Part shown: positions 27,792-36,114 of the stretch, piece by piece | How the letters are laid out: each line of letters begins with the position of its first letter | How positions within the stretch are numbered: the first letter of the stretch is position 1 | NCBI RefSeq assembly: GCF_013155295.1 | Contig: NZ_JABJXT010000008.1 | Span: forward strand, 124,001-188,000 | Reading direction: 5' to 3' | From: Pseudogemmobacter hezensis | GTDB taxonomy: Bacteria > Pseudomonadota > Alphaproteobacteria > Rhodobacterales > Rhodobacteraceae | DNA: 64,000 nucleotides | Program-made: the position numbers and the translations under genes | Notes under the pieces: model-generated | What the model saw: only the letters and a program-made list of their open reading frames with translations | The model's database searches: none | Told to the model about the DNA's origin: nothing

Positions 27792-27888
27792 TCGCCACAG
27801 CGAGGGAATAGTCGGTGCGCCAATCCGTTACGCGGACCGCCCCCTGCGACTGGGCGTTATGCCCGATCATCAGAGCGATGCTGAGCAT
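27718..27888 (-). CDS. Short phage ORF with endolysin-like leader
   Basis: 56 residues (MLSIALMIGHNAQSQGAVRVTDWRTDY...) starting at 27888 behind GGAGAATGAC, almost the same leader as the endolysin gene. May be a genuine short late gene or a by-product of the duplicated leader. Overlaps a plus-strand ORF by 74 bp, so one of them may not be expressed. Confidence 0.35.
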   Translation of the reverse strand: MLSIALMIGHNAQSQGAVRVTDWRTDYSLAVAIRDLASLRSVAVSRSTGAGPAEWV

Positions 27889-27902
27889 GTCATTCTCCAC
27901 TG

Positions 27903-27925
27903 AAAAAGGCTCGCAAGAGCGAGCC
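27903..27925 (-). terminator. Terminator after chrA
   Basis: Perfect 7-bp stem GGCTCGC/GCGAGCC, 4-nt loop and TTTTT on the minus strand, 145 nt after the chrA stop. Confidence 0.8.
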
Positions 27926-28069
27926 CGCGAGTTGGAGGTGGAAGAGCCCGGCGCGATGGCCGGGGGTGATGGGAAGTTCTGGCGTCTCAGGGTTGGCGGA
28001 TGTCAGCTATGCGGGACAAAGCAGGCATCGGGTGCACTGCTTCCGTCTTAGCTGCGGGGCGGTGTGCTA

Positions 28070-29260
28070 TCACAGTAGCGACAATGCCACTCCCCCAATT
28101 GCACCGACCAGCACAACCAGCCAGGGCGCTGCTCTCCACATCACCAGCGCAACGAAACATGCCAAAGCGAGGGCGAAGTCTTGCATGTTCCCAAGCGCAT
28201 TGGTGAACACGGGCGAATACAGCGCGGCACCCAGGATGCCGACGACAGCGGCATTTGCGCCCTGCATCGCAGATTGTGCCTGCGGTTTCACCCGAAGGTC
28301 GTCCCAAAAAGGCAGCACGGCAACGAGGAGCAAAAAGCCTGGCAAGAATACGGCCAGCAAGGCGAGAGTGGCGCCGACAACGCCATTTGGTACTGGTCCG
28401 AGAATCGCACCGAGATAGGCCGCGAAGGTGAAAAGCGGGCCCGGCACAGCCTGTGTTGCGCCGTAGCCTGCAAGGAACTGATCAGGCGTCACCCAGCCCG
28501 AAGCCACAACCTCCGTCTCCAGCAGAGGCAAAACGACATGGCCTCCTCCGAAGACAAGTGAACCTGCGCGATAGAAGCTGTCCAGAAGGGCCCACCATTG
28601 GGAAAGACCCGCCAGCAGAGGCAAACCCAGCAGAAGCACTGAGAATGCAACCAACGCGATGCCGGCCTGAATTTTTGTGACAGGCACTTTTATGTGCCCG
28701 GCCACAGGGCTGCCAGTTCCTCGGCTCAACACCAGGCCTGTCAATCCCCCCATTGCAATTGCGCCCATCATGCCAGCTGCACCAGGAAGAAAGGCCAGCA
28801 TGGCGACTGCAATCACCGCTATGGTCGCTCTTTCACGGTCAGGGCACAGGCCGCGCGCCATGCCCCAGACTGCCTGCGCAACTATGGCAACAGCTACGAC
28901 CTTCAGGCCATGTAAAGCGCCAGCTCCGATAGGACCGGATACAGACGACGCAGTTAGTGCAAATGCGAGCAGGATCAGGGCAGACGGCAAGGTAAAGGCT
29001 ACGAAGGCCGCGAGTGCCCCCAGCCATCCGGCGCGCATCATTCCCAGGGCAAAGCCGACCTTAGACGAAGCGGGGCCAGGCATGAACTGGCAAAGAGCCA
29101 CAAGATCCGCGTAGTCAGCGTCAGAGAGCCAGCGCCTGCGCGTGACAATTTCGTCGCGGAAGTATCCCAAGTGTGCGATTGGCCCACCGAAAGAGGTTAG
29201 GCCCAGCTTGAGGAAGGCACCAAACACCTCTGTGGGAGTGCCTTTAGGATGAAGCGTCAT
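28070..29260 (-). CDS. chrA: Chromate transporter ChrA (prophage cargo)
   Basis: 396-residue two-domain CHR-family efflux protein of the inner membrane that exports chromate. Each half carries the CHR motif: SFGGPIAHLGYFRDE near residue 24 and VFGGGHVVLPLLE in the second half, with about ten membrane helices. Length is standard. No ChrB regulator is beside it. The 195 nt upstream (29,261-29,455) hold no gene but an imperfect TAGAT..ATCTA dyad at 29323-29354 that could be an operator. It is a host-benefit gene between lysis and tail genes of the phage. Other CHR-family substrates cannot be excluded. Confidence 0.88.
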   Translation of the reverse strand: MTLHPKGTPTEVFGAFLKLGLTSFGGPIAHLGYFRDEIVTRRRWLSDADYADLVALCQFMPGPASSKVGFALGMMRAGWLGALAAFVAFTLPSALILLAFALTASSVSGPIGAGALHGLKVVAVAIVAQAVWGMARGLCPDRERATIAVIAVAMLAFLPGAAGMMGAIAMGGLTGLVLSRGTGSPVAGHIKVPVTKIQAGIALVAFSVLLLGLPLLAGLSQWWALLDSFYRAGSLVFGGGHVVLPLLETEVVASGWVTPDQFLAGYGATQAVPGPLFTFAAYLGAILGPVPNGVVGATLALLAVFLPGFLLLVAVLPFWDDLRVKPQAQSAMQGANAAVVGILGAALYSPVFTNALGNMQDFALALACFVALVMWRAAPWLVVLVGAIGGVALSLL

Positions 29261-29455
29261 GTGTCAGTCTCGGTTTGCGTGGCAACAAGCCTTTGCGGAC
29301 GGAAGAAAGCCATCGTCCACATTAGATGATCGATCTTGCTTAGTATCTGATCTATGACGAGAGCATGACTAGCGAAGATTGACCCACGACCACACCTTTG
29401 CCAGCACTGATGTGGTCTGGTGAATGGCAGCTTTGGGCTCAAAGCGCCGAGCCGC

Positions 29456-29560
29456 TCACAGCCCCGCAATCAGGCCGGCCACAATCAGCGCAAAGACCAC
29501 CCGCACGATCAGCGCATGCACCGGACAGGCGACAACGGGGCGAGGATCACGGATTATCAC
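29456..29560 (-). CDS. 34-residue membrane peptide
   Basis: GTG-start ORF (MIIRDPRPVVACPVHALIVR then VVFALIVAGLIAGL) overlapping the 3' end of the upstream membrane gene by 14 nt, which suggests coupling. One C-terminal membrane helix. Could be an accessory lysis peptide. Confidence 0.35.
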   Translation of the reverse strand: MIIRDPRPVVACPVHALIVRVVFALIVAGLIAGL

Positions 29561-29900
29561 GGGGCAGCCTCCCTGCACGGATGCGCTGGATAATCACCTC
29601 AAAGATCGCGGCCCCCAGCGAGCCCGTCAGATAGGCAACCGATCCGCCCGCCGCCCCGCTGCCCGCGCCAAGCGTATCAGGCGGCAGGCCCAGCCAATGG
29701 CCGATCAGCGGCGCACCGAGGCCGCCCAGCCCCGCCGCGATTGCCGCGCCAAGGGCGATATGGCGCAGGGCTTCCCGCGCCGTCACCCGGATCACCAGCG
29801 CATTGGTCGCGCCCCCAAGCGCCCCCCAGACCACAGCCGCCATAACCGACCCGGCCAGGACCGCGGCCTTGATCTCGGCCCAGAGATTGGTGTCAGTCAT
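29547..29900 (-). CDS. Phage membrane protein, possible holin or antiholin
   Basis: 117 residues with three or four Ala/Gly-rich helices (AAVLAGSVMAAVVWGALGGA, HIALGAAIAAGLGGLGA, GSVAYLTGSLGAAIFEVII) and a basic end RIRAGRLPRDNP. Such proteins commonly lie between tail fibre and lysin in Rhodobacterales phages. Now separated from the lysis module by chrA. Confidence 0.5.
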   Translation of the reverse strand: MTDTNLWAEIKAAVLAGSVMAAVVWGALGGATNALVIRVTAREALRHIALGAAIAAGLGGLGAPLIGHWLGLPPDTLGAGSGAAGGSVAYLTGSLGAAIFEVIIQRIRAGRLPRDNP

Positions 29901-29940
29901 AAAGCCTCCTGGGCATTGTCAGTATCTGGCGGAAGATTGC

Positions 29941-29965
29941 AAAAGGCCGCCCCGAAGGACGGCCC
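29941..29965 (-). terminator. Terminator of the two-gene cassette
   Basis: 8-bp stem GGCCGTCC/GGGCGGCC with a TTCG tetraloop followed by TTTT on the minus strand, 25 nt after the stop at 29990. Confidence 0.85.
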
Positions 29966-29989
29966 TGGTTCAGCGTGGTGTGAGGCGGG

Positions 29990-30604
29990 TCAGAGGCCGG
30001 CGGCTGCATTCAAATCGAGTAGCCGAATGGTCGCGGACATCTCGGTACGGTTTTGCTCAAGCTCTGCGAGCAACTCATCGACGTGGTCACCCTCTGGAAG
30101 CTCAATATTTTCTCCAAGCTTGAAAGGCATGCCCGCAGACTTGATCGCCTGCACAAGAGCGGCGTCGATTTCGTTCTGCCTATGCGTCAATGCGATCAGG
30201 ACTTCTGCAGGTTGACACTCTTTTAGCAGGAAAAAATGCGACTTGATGAAGATCGGGAAATCCCTAGGTGGGATTACGCTATCGTCTCGCAAAAAGCCGA
30301 TCTTGTCACCAGTGCCCACTCGAGAGCTGGTAACATCCAAGAGTGATCCGTCGGGCATCTCCACAACTGCGTGGTGAACGGCTTCGGCAAGAATGCCCCA
30401 GCGTTGGAATACGAGCCAGCCATAAGCTGCCTTTCCCCCAAATTTTTCCACGAATTTATCGACGTTCCAATAGCATTGCCCAAATGCACCGTCACAAGTG
30501 CTCGGAACAACCTGAAGTGTACTTCCAACGACTTTCTCGAAATGCTTGACCGCCGGACTATCTGAACTGAGTGGTACCATTTGTGCCAATGCGATTCTCC
30601 TCAA
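29990..30604 (-). CDS. Unknown cassette protein with possible Cys-His-Asp site
   Basis: 204 residues, lower in GC than neighbouring tail genes. The segment QCYWNVDKFVEKFGGKAAYGW, then EAVHHAVVEMPDGSLLDVT has a Cys ... His-His ... Asp order like papain/transglutaminase-fold enzymes, but this is an inference from spacing only. Start overlaps the upstream 71-residue gene by 47 nt. Own terminator downstream, so an independent moron is likely. Confidence 0.6.
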   Translation of the reverse strand: MRRIALAQMVPLSSDSPAVKHFEKVVGSTLQVVPSTCDGAFGQCYWNVDKFVEKFGGKAAYGWLVFQRWGILAEAVHHAVVEMPDGSLLDVTSSRVGTGDKIGFLRDDSVIPPRDFPIFIKSHFFLLKECQPAEVLIALTHRQNEIDAALVQAIKSAGMPFKLGENIELPEGDHVDELLAELEQNRTEMSATIRLLDLNAAAGL

Positions 30605-30773
30605 TCAACCCGACCGAGTATCCTGCAGCGGCACCCATGGAGTCCATCTTAGTGGCGCAATTCGGCGACCAGTCGTCACGCATCCCAGCAGGCAGTGTGG
30701 CGCCTGCGAGATAGATGACACGAGGTCGGGCTGTGAGATCGGCGAAATCAGGTTGGTCGCAAGCAGATGACAT
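30558..30773 (-). CDS. Small partner of the cassette
   Basis: 71 residues (MSSACDQPDFADLTARPRVIYLAGATLPAGM...) with a perfect AGGAGG 7 nt before ATG 30773. No membrane segment. Its 3' end overlaps the next gene. Not recognised; could be an antitoxin, immunity or accessory protein of the 204-residue product. Confidence 0.55.
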   Translation of the reverse strand: MSSACDQPDFADLTARPRVIYLAGATLPAGMRDDWSPNCATKMDSMGAAAGYSVGLIEENRIGTNGTTQFR

Positions 30774-30821
30774 ACAAGCCTCCTAAGCATTGTCTTTAGG
30801 TGATCGGGTGAGCGCGAACCC

Positions 30822-31871
30822 TTACAGCGAAACCGTCCTGACGCTTTCCAGCGGCAGGCCCGGCTCTCCCGGGAACACCGGGTCAGCCGGGTTGTTCAGG
30901 CGGATGATATTGGTGATGTCGTGCGGGCGGTCGGAGCGGGCCGGATAGCGCATCGTCGCAGGTGTGCCGCCTGCGGTGATCGTCAGCGTGTTGCCTGTCC
31001 AGCCAAAGCCCGTGATCGGCAGGCGGGTGCCGCTGGCATCCCACAGCCCGAAGAAATCGGGGCGATCCGGTCTGACCAGCGCCACATCTCCCGGCGTGGT
31101 GATTGGGACCGTGACCGTCGCCCCGCTGCGGGTGACGGCCCCGATCTGCGGGCCGCGCAGCTCGCCCAGGTCGCTCATCCATTTGGCCACCTTGCGCCCC
31201 GCCCATGCGCCAAGCCGGGCATAGCCGCTGAAATCCTCGGCCGGGTGGGTGGTCGCATCGAGGTTGGCCGCGTATTTCTCGGCCCCGCGAAAGGTGCGGG
31301 TGTCGCCCCCGATCATATCCAGCATCGCATCGCGCAGGCGGTATTCGTTCATCTCATGCAGGGTGAAGCGCGGGCCAAGCAGATCGACAAACCACGGGAT
31401 CCCATTGGGGTTGCCGGGGTTGATCGCGGTCCTGACCGCCTGGCGGATCGCTTCCATCCCGGCCCGGACTTCATTGGCAAGGGCTGTAGTGGTGGTGAAG
31501 GCCGCATCCTGTTCGCCGTGGGAATAGCAGAGTGCGCCATAGCCCACGCCAGCCCCAGCCATGGCCGCCAGCGCCGCAATCAGGCGCGGGCCTGCCGTGG
31601 TGCCATCGTTCTCCAGCCAGTAATTGTCAGCCGCGCCCGTGTTCTTTTGCAAAACCGCCGAGCCATCCCAGGCGCAGTTGAGGTTCTGGAAGGTCTGGGT
31701 GGCGGCAATGGCCGGGCTGCCGCCGATCCGGCTCTGGATCAGTGTCGGATCGCTGTCGATCAGGCGGCGGATCGACTCGATGAAGGCCGCCCAGGCCCCG
31801 CCGACCTGGAAGCCCTCACGCCCATAGGACTGGCCGAAGAAAGCCGCATAGCGGGTGCGCTCAAAAGCCAT
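30822..31871 (-). CDS. SGNH/sialate-O-acetylesterase-like tail protein
   Basis: 349 residues. Ser nucleophile region FFGQSYGREG near the N-terminus, CYSHGEQDA as the GxxE-D block, and a C-terminal D-x-x-H candidate (NLDATTHPAED) fit carbohydrate O-acetylesterases. The last 100 residues form a beta domain. Start overlaps the tail fibre stop by one base (TGATG). Likely deacetylates capsular or LPS sugar during adsorption. Confidence 0.65.
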   Translation of the reverse strand: MAFERTRYAAFFGQSYGREGFQVGGAWAAFIESIRRLIDSDPTLIQSRIGGSPAIAATQTFQNLNCAWDGSAVLQKNTGAADNYWLENDGTTAGPRLIAALAAMAGAGVGYGALCYSHGEQDAAFTTTTALANEVRAGMEAIRQAVRTAINPGNPNGIPWFVDLLGPRFTLHEMNEYRLRDAMLDMIGGDTRTFRGAEKYAANLDATTHPAEDFSGYARLGAWAGRKVAKWMSDLGELRGPQIGAVTRSGATVTVPITTPGDVALVRPDRPDFFGLWDASGTRLPITGFGWTGNTLTITAGGTPATMRYPARSDRPHDITNIIRLNNPADPVFPGEPGLPLESVRTVSL

Positions 31872-33262
31872 CAGAGAACCTCGTTCAGATCGGTGACGTT
31901 GGTGAAAGTGATCCGGATCCGGTGATCCCAGACTGCCGCATTCGGGTTCCGCAGCGTGAACTGATGCGCCAGCAGACCATGCTGGGTGCCCTGCTTGAGC
32001 ATCCGAGGAGGCTCGCCCGTCCAGTCGGTACCAGCCTCATTTGGAATGGGCGTCAGACCCATGTAATAGGCCCCGTCGAGCGAGAAACGGGTGCCAATCG
32101 TGTTCAGGCCCTCAGCACCGGCACTCAGCGGGTCAGATCTGACAAGCGAATAGGTCCAGAGGCCGTTGGGCTGGCGATAATAATGGGTGCCGTTGGTATT
32201 GGTCCAGAGAAAGGGCGCAACCCGGCGATCAACGAGGATCTGGCCCGCGAAGATCCGGCGCAAAACTGCTGTCTCGCCCGGCGCAAGGTAGAAGCGGCGC
32301 AAGGCTGTCTGGTTGGGAGAAAGCCAGCGCGCCTTGAAATAGGCGCTGGCCCCACAATCAACGATGACGCCCGTCGTGGTGTTCCCATTGTTGACGATCT
32401 CATATTCCCGATCCAGCGCGATCCCGGACACATCCATCATGATCGTGCCGTTCGTGTTGGGCAGCACCTGGTGGTAGGCGGGCGCGAAATCCGCCGCATG
32501 CACGGCATAGACCCGGTTTGCCCCTGTGACCGCGATCCGGCGCGCTGCAGCCCCAAGCGCGGCCTGCGCTTCCTGCATACTCTTGGCGCTGGCGAGACTG
32601 CCCGGGGGCGAACTGGGGGCCTCAACAGTCGTGGCGGCGGGACGGTCGAAGAAGGTCCAGCCTGGCAGATGGCTCAGCCCACCCGGATGCACCCGCGTAT
32701 AAGCCACGCCGCCCGCCCGGACCGTGGTGCCCACCGGCAGCGTATTCAGCCAGGCCAGATCCGCCGCCATGTCCTCAGCGGTCGGATAGGTGATCACGGT
32801 GGATTGCGCGATGATCGCTGCACCCTCGGATGCCAGGCGGTCGCTTTCCGTCTGGCTGGCATCGGCTCTGGCTGCGGCCGCCGCGCCGAGGGCCTGCGCC
32901 ACCGCGTCGGGGGTGTTCGGGATCGGCGCGGGCAAGAGCAGAAGATCGGCCAGCGAGACGGGACCAGCGCCCGTCAGCGAGATCGAGCCCATCTGATCCT
33001 CGACCCAGGCCCCCCGCATCGCGGCATTCGGATAGGCATAGACTACGTCGTAAAGCGTGCCCCGCTCACCGCTCGAGGTCCGCTCAAGCAGGCAGTCAAT
33101 CGCGCCCCCGATCACCGGGGCCTCAACCGGGCCCTTCATGATCAAAGCGCCCGCCTGCCGATCCCAGCTGCGCAGGCGAAAGATGATCTTGCCGCCCGAG
33201 GGGGCCGCCGATCCATCGGGCAGCATAACAGGTCCGGTGACCCGGGTGCGAAGTACAGCCAT
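31871..33262 (-). CDS. Tail fibre protein
   Basis: 463 residues from ATG 33262 (MAVLRTRVTGPVMLPDGSAAPSGGKIIF, a common fibre/spike start domain). A helical linker ALGAAAAARADASQTESDRLASEGAA suggests trimeric coiled coil, followed by a beta-rich distal domain with repeated small turns. Between host-specificity protein and esterase, so probably receptor binding. Confidence 0.7.
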   Translation of the reverse strand: MAVLRTRVTGPVMLPDGSAAPSGGKIIFRLRSWDRQAGALIMKGPVEAPVIGGAIDCLLERTSSGERGTLYDVVYAYPNAAMRGAWVEDQMGSISLTGAGPVSLADLLLLPAPIPNTPDAVAQALGAAAAARADASQTESDRLASEGAAIIAQSTVITYPTAEDMAADLAWLNTLPVGTTVRAGGVAYTRVHPGGLSHLPGWTFFDRPAATTVEAPSSPPGSLASAKSMQEAQAALGAAARRIAVTGANRVYAVHAADFAPAYHQVLPNTNGTIMMDVSGIALDREYEIVNNGNTTTGVIVDCGASAYFKARWLSPNQTALRRFYLAPGETAVLRRIFAGQILVDRRVAPFLWTNTNGTHYYRQPNGLWTYSLVRSDPLSAGAEGLNTIGTRFSLDGAYYMGLTPIPNEAGTDWTGEPPRMLKQGTQHGLLAHQFTLRNPNAAVWDHRIRITFTNVTDLNEVL

Positions 33263-33281
33263 ATTTGAGGCCCTCAGATTG

Positions 33282-35507
33282 TCAGGTTGTGGTAGTTGCC
33301 GAGGCCATAGCCGACCATGGCGAGGCATTGCCAAAGCTGTCGCGGGCGCGCAGCCAGTAATAACGGGTCACACCATTACCAAGGCCGCTCTCGGTCTGAG
33401 CAACCGTCACATTCGATCCGGCCGGAACCGTGGCGATGATCGCCGATGCCGCCACATTGGGGGTCAGGCTGGCCGCCAGCTGCATGGTGACCGCATTGGC
33501 ATCGTTCGACTGGCGCAGGGTCAGATCCACGCGACCAATACCGCCCGTCGCCATCAGGATCGACGGCGCAAGGATAACCCGCTCTGGCGCCGAGGCGACA
33601 ATGTCATCAGAGGTCACCCAATCGCTTTCGCCGTAGATCCCGACCGAGCGAACCCGCGCCCGGTAGCCATGCCCCAGATCGACCATCGGCACATAGTAAT
33701 AGAGCCGGGCCTCTGCGCTGTCCTCGACCCCGACGATAGCGCGGTCATTCCACCGCGCAGGCCATACCAGGACAAAATCGTCGCCCTGTCGCCGAAGGGT
33801 TTGCGCCATGATCTGAACTTCGTAGCGCAGCACCGACGAGCTGGCCGCGCGATCCCAGGACACCTGTACCCGTGGTGTGATCGTGCCGCTGGCAGAGATA
33901 TCCGCCGCCTCACCACCGCTGATGATCGAGACGCCCGTTGGCGGCGACAGGGTTGCAACCCATGGGTCCAGCACCGCCCCCTCGACGAATTGCTCTTCAG
34001 TCTCGGCATCCCAGGCATAGATCGCGGGCGAGGTCTCGCGCAGGCTGCAAGGCAGCCGCATGGTGATCGAAAGATCATCATTCACCCCGGCGGCGGGCTG
34101 GATCTGCTCAACCTCATAAAGGCCATTCCAGGCGGTATAGGGCGCGGGCACGTCAAGCGCTGCGACAGATCCGGCAACCAGCACCATCGCGTCGGGGAAC
34201 AGCTCGCATGAGACCGTGCGCTGCATGCGCGAGCGCATGGCCACGATCTTGGCCAGCCGCTGCGCCTGCCTATGATCCACCACAAAATCCAGCGATAGAT
34301 CGAGCCTGCGCACAAGGCCGCCATCCTCGGCTGCAGCACCGGGCACGATATAGACCGGGGCCTCGGCCATCTCATAGGCCCGGTCGGGCGCAACGTAAGA
34401 GGCCACCGCCTCGCTATAGATGTCGTCGCCAGGCTGCCAGCGCACCATCTCGACCGATTGCCCATCGGTCCAGTCGGTGATGGTGTGAACCGCGGGGCGG
34501 GCAATGGCCGGCACAATGCCCAGCTGGCCGCCGATGCGGATCAGCCTTGAAGCCCCGGCATCGAGCAAGGGGTTGATCTGATCTTCCAGCTCGGCCCCGT
34601 CTGACCAGACCAGAACCCCATCGGCACGATACCGCGGCAGGGTGCCGCCGCCTTTTGCAGGCACCGCCTGGTCCGCCACATCTGCTGCCCAGGCGAAGGT
34701 ATCAAGCCGCAAATAGGTTTCCGCATAGGGCCGGATCGGATTGTTCATCGGCGCATCCAGCGTGATCAGCGCCTGGTTGCTGCTGGGCGTGAGACTGTCG
34801 TCGCGCGGATCCCAGATCAGCGACCAGTCGCCCTCGACATTCAGTTCTGGCGGGGTTGAGGGCCAGCGCTCGCGCATCTGACCATTGTCACCGCAATGCA
34901 GCCGGGCCCAGACGACGGTGCGGCCCTGCCAGGCGTCGGTTGCCTTGAAATACCCCTCAGACCCGGTGACCATCGCGTCCGGGCAGGTGGTCTGATCGCC
35001 GCGCCCGATCCAATAGCGCACATGGCCGTTGCCAAAGACAGAATTGACCCCCGTCGCGCCAGGGCCTGCGAAGTCAAAGGGATCGCCCTCAGGCGTCACG
35101 CCGCGCTTGTCAAAAAGGATCGTATGCGTGCTCAGCGCTGAGGGGCGCGAGTTCACCAGCCAGCCGATATAGAGAACGTCACCGAGAACCGTCCAGGCGA
35201 CAGGCGTGCCCGGGGCCCAGCCCTTGCCATAGATATAGCGATAGGCTGGCAAAGCGCCGGGGCGGGTCAGTTCCGCCCGCTGCTTGTCCTGCTTGGGCTT
35301 GCCCGGCGCGACCGCCATGCTCAACAGGATCGAGAGGCCTAGCTGCATCGCCGCCACGCCGAAGGTGCCAAAGACCGCCGTCATGGCCGCGCCAAAGCTC
35401 GCGCCCCCCGACATCAGCGCCACCACGGTCGCCACGGGCGCGGCCTCGACCGGGCTGGCAGTCAGGGTGCCGATGATTGCGGTGGTGATCAGGAAAAGCT
35501 TACGCAT
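33282..35507 (-). CDS. Host-specificity / tail tip protein (gpJ-like)
   Basis: 741 residues. The N-terminus has hydrophobic stretches (residues 5-70), the middle resembles baseplate hub/tip domains (RYIYGKGWAPGTPVAWTVLGDVLYIGWLVN; DGAELEDQINPLLDAGASRLIRIGGQLGIVP), and the C-terminal 200 residues look like two fibronectin-III-type repeats (YEVQIM...YYYVPMVDLGHGYRARVRSV; YYWLRARDSFGNASPWS). Forms the tip complex that contacts the host. Confidence 0.75.
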   Translation of the reverse strand: MRKLFLITTAIIGTLTASPVEAAPVATVVALMSGGASFGAAMTAVFGTFGVAAMQLGLSILLSMAVAPGKPKQDKQRAELTRPGALPAYRYIYGKGWAPGTPVAWTVLGDVLYIGWLVNSRPSALSTHTILFDKRGVTPEGDPFDFAGPGATGVNSVFGNGHVRYWIGRGDQTTCPDAMVTGSEGYFKATDAWQGRTVVWARLHCGDNGQMRERWPSTPPELNVEGDWSLIWDPRDDSLTPSSNQALITLDAPMNNPIRPYAETYLRLDTFAWAADVADQAVPAKGGGTLPRYRADGVLVWSDGAELEDQINPLLDAGASRLIRIGGQLGIVPAIARPAVHTITDWTDGQSVEMVRWQPGDDIYSEAVASYVAPDRAYEMAEAPVYIVPGAAAEDGGLVRRLDLSLDFVVDHRQAQRLAKIVAMRSRMQRTVSCELFPDAMVLVAGSVAALDVPAPYTAWNGLYEVEQIQPAAGVNDDLSITMRLPCSLRETSPAIYAWDAETEEQFVEGAVLDPWVATLSPPTGVSIISGGEAADISASGTITPRVQVSWDRAASSSVLRYEVQIMAQTLRRQGDDFVLVWPARWNDRAIVGVEDSAEARLYYYVPMVDLGHGYRARVRSVGIYGESDWVTSDDIVASAPERVILAPSILMATGGIGRVDLTLRQSNDANAVTMQLAASLTPNVAASAIIATVPAGSNVTVAQTESGLGNGVTRYYWLRARDSFGNASPWSAMASATTTT

Positions 35508-35868
35508 GCCAGCCCCTTGCTGCGGATCGCAGGATTGCGAAGCCGCGCCTTGTCTTGCCCGCCCATTGGCCGGGTGTGATGCAAATCAGCAGCGAGCGCC
35601 CATCCGTGGACAGCGCCAGCCCCCCGGTCTGATGCCCTGGCCGCAATCGCGCCTCTGCCGCCAGCCGATCCGCCAATGCGCCAAGATCCCCGCCGATCAC
35701 GCCAAGGGCCTGACGCGGGCCGATATAGCCGCGCACAGGGGCCATTGGGTCAAAGCCCCACAACCGCAGAAACACATCGCAAGAGGCAGAGCAGCAATCG
35801 CAGGGCCCCCATTCGAAGGGCTGCGACATGACCGCCTCCACGGTCTCCAGCACATGCTCAGGGGTCAT
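35500..35868 (-). CDS. DUF6950 / NlpC-like tail assembly protein
   Basis: 122 residues with the NlpC-type start PFEWGPCDCCSASCDVFLRLWGFDP, then RGYIGPRQAL. Cys in CDCC would be the nucleophile; catalytic His is not obvious. In phages and GTAs this protein precedes the tip protein and may cleave peptidoglycan or act in tail assembly. Overlaps the next gene by 8 bp. Confidence 0.65.
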   Translation of the reverse strand: MTPEHVLETVEAVMSQPFEWGPCDCCSASCDVFLRLWGFDPMAPVRGYIGPRQALGVIGGDLGALADRLAAEARLRPGHQTGGLALSTDGRSLLICITPGQWAGKTRRGFAILRSAARGWHA

Positions 35869-36083
35869 GGCGCGGGCCAGAGCTTCATGCCGACAGGGAT
35901 GCTCTTGGCCTCAATGACAAGGCCAGGCAAATTCTGAGGGAGATCGGCAGCCTCGCCGATGAGCTCGACAGCTCGAACCAGTGTGGGAAAACTCTTGCTT
36001 GCACGCAGAGCTATAGCATCTGGCAGCGGTCGCACTGACTTCATGCGAATGGCTGCGGCAATGGATGTGCGCTTGATCGACAT
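35865..36083 (-). CDS. Inserted 72-residue gene in tail module
   Basis: Basic, helical protein (MSIKRTSIAAAIRMKSVRPLPDAIALRASKSF...) with AGGAGG before its ATG. Its end (KLWPAP-stop) copies the end of the upstream tail gene (TLWPAP-stop) because a 17-bp repeat flanks the insert. Lower GC than neighbours. Function unknown. Confidence 0.55.
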   Translation of the reverse strand: MSIKRTSIAAAIRMKSVRPLPDAIALRASKSFPTLVRAVELIGEAADLPQNLPGLVIEAKSIPVGMKLWPAP

Positions 36084-36114
36084 TTTAAGAGCCTCCTATG
36101 GCGCGGGCCAGAGC
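35867..36114. repeat. 17-bp direct repeat flanking a small gene insert
   Basis: ATGGCGCGGGCCAGAGC occurs at 35867-35883 and again at 36098-36114, each over the last codons of a gene. The 231-bp period between them is exactly one small-gene unit. Confidence 0.85.

Noticed and set aside
29323-29354. ChrB-type operator for chrA
   Set aside because: Only the outer TAGAT/ATCTA arms pair and no regulator gene is nearby; kept as a remark, not a feature.
32830-33268. Plus-strand open frames over tail fibre and tip genes
   Set aside because: Antisense shadows rich in Arg/Pro; the minus-strand proteins are family members with coupled starts.
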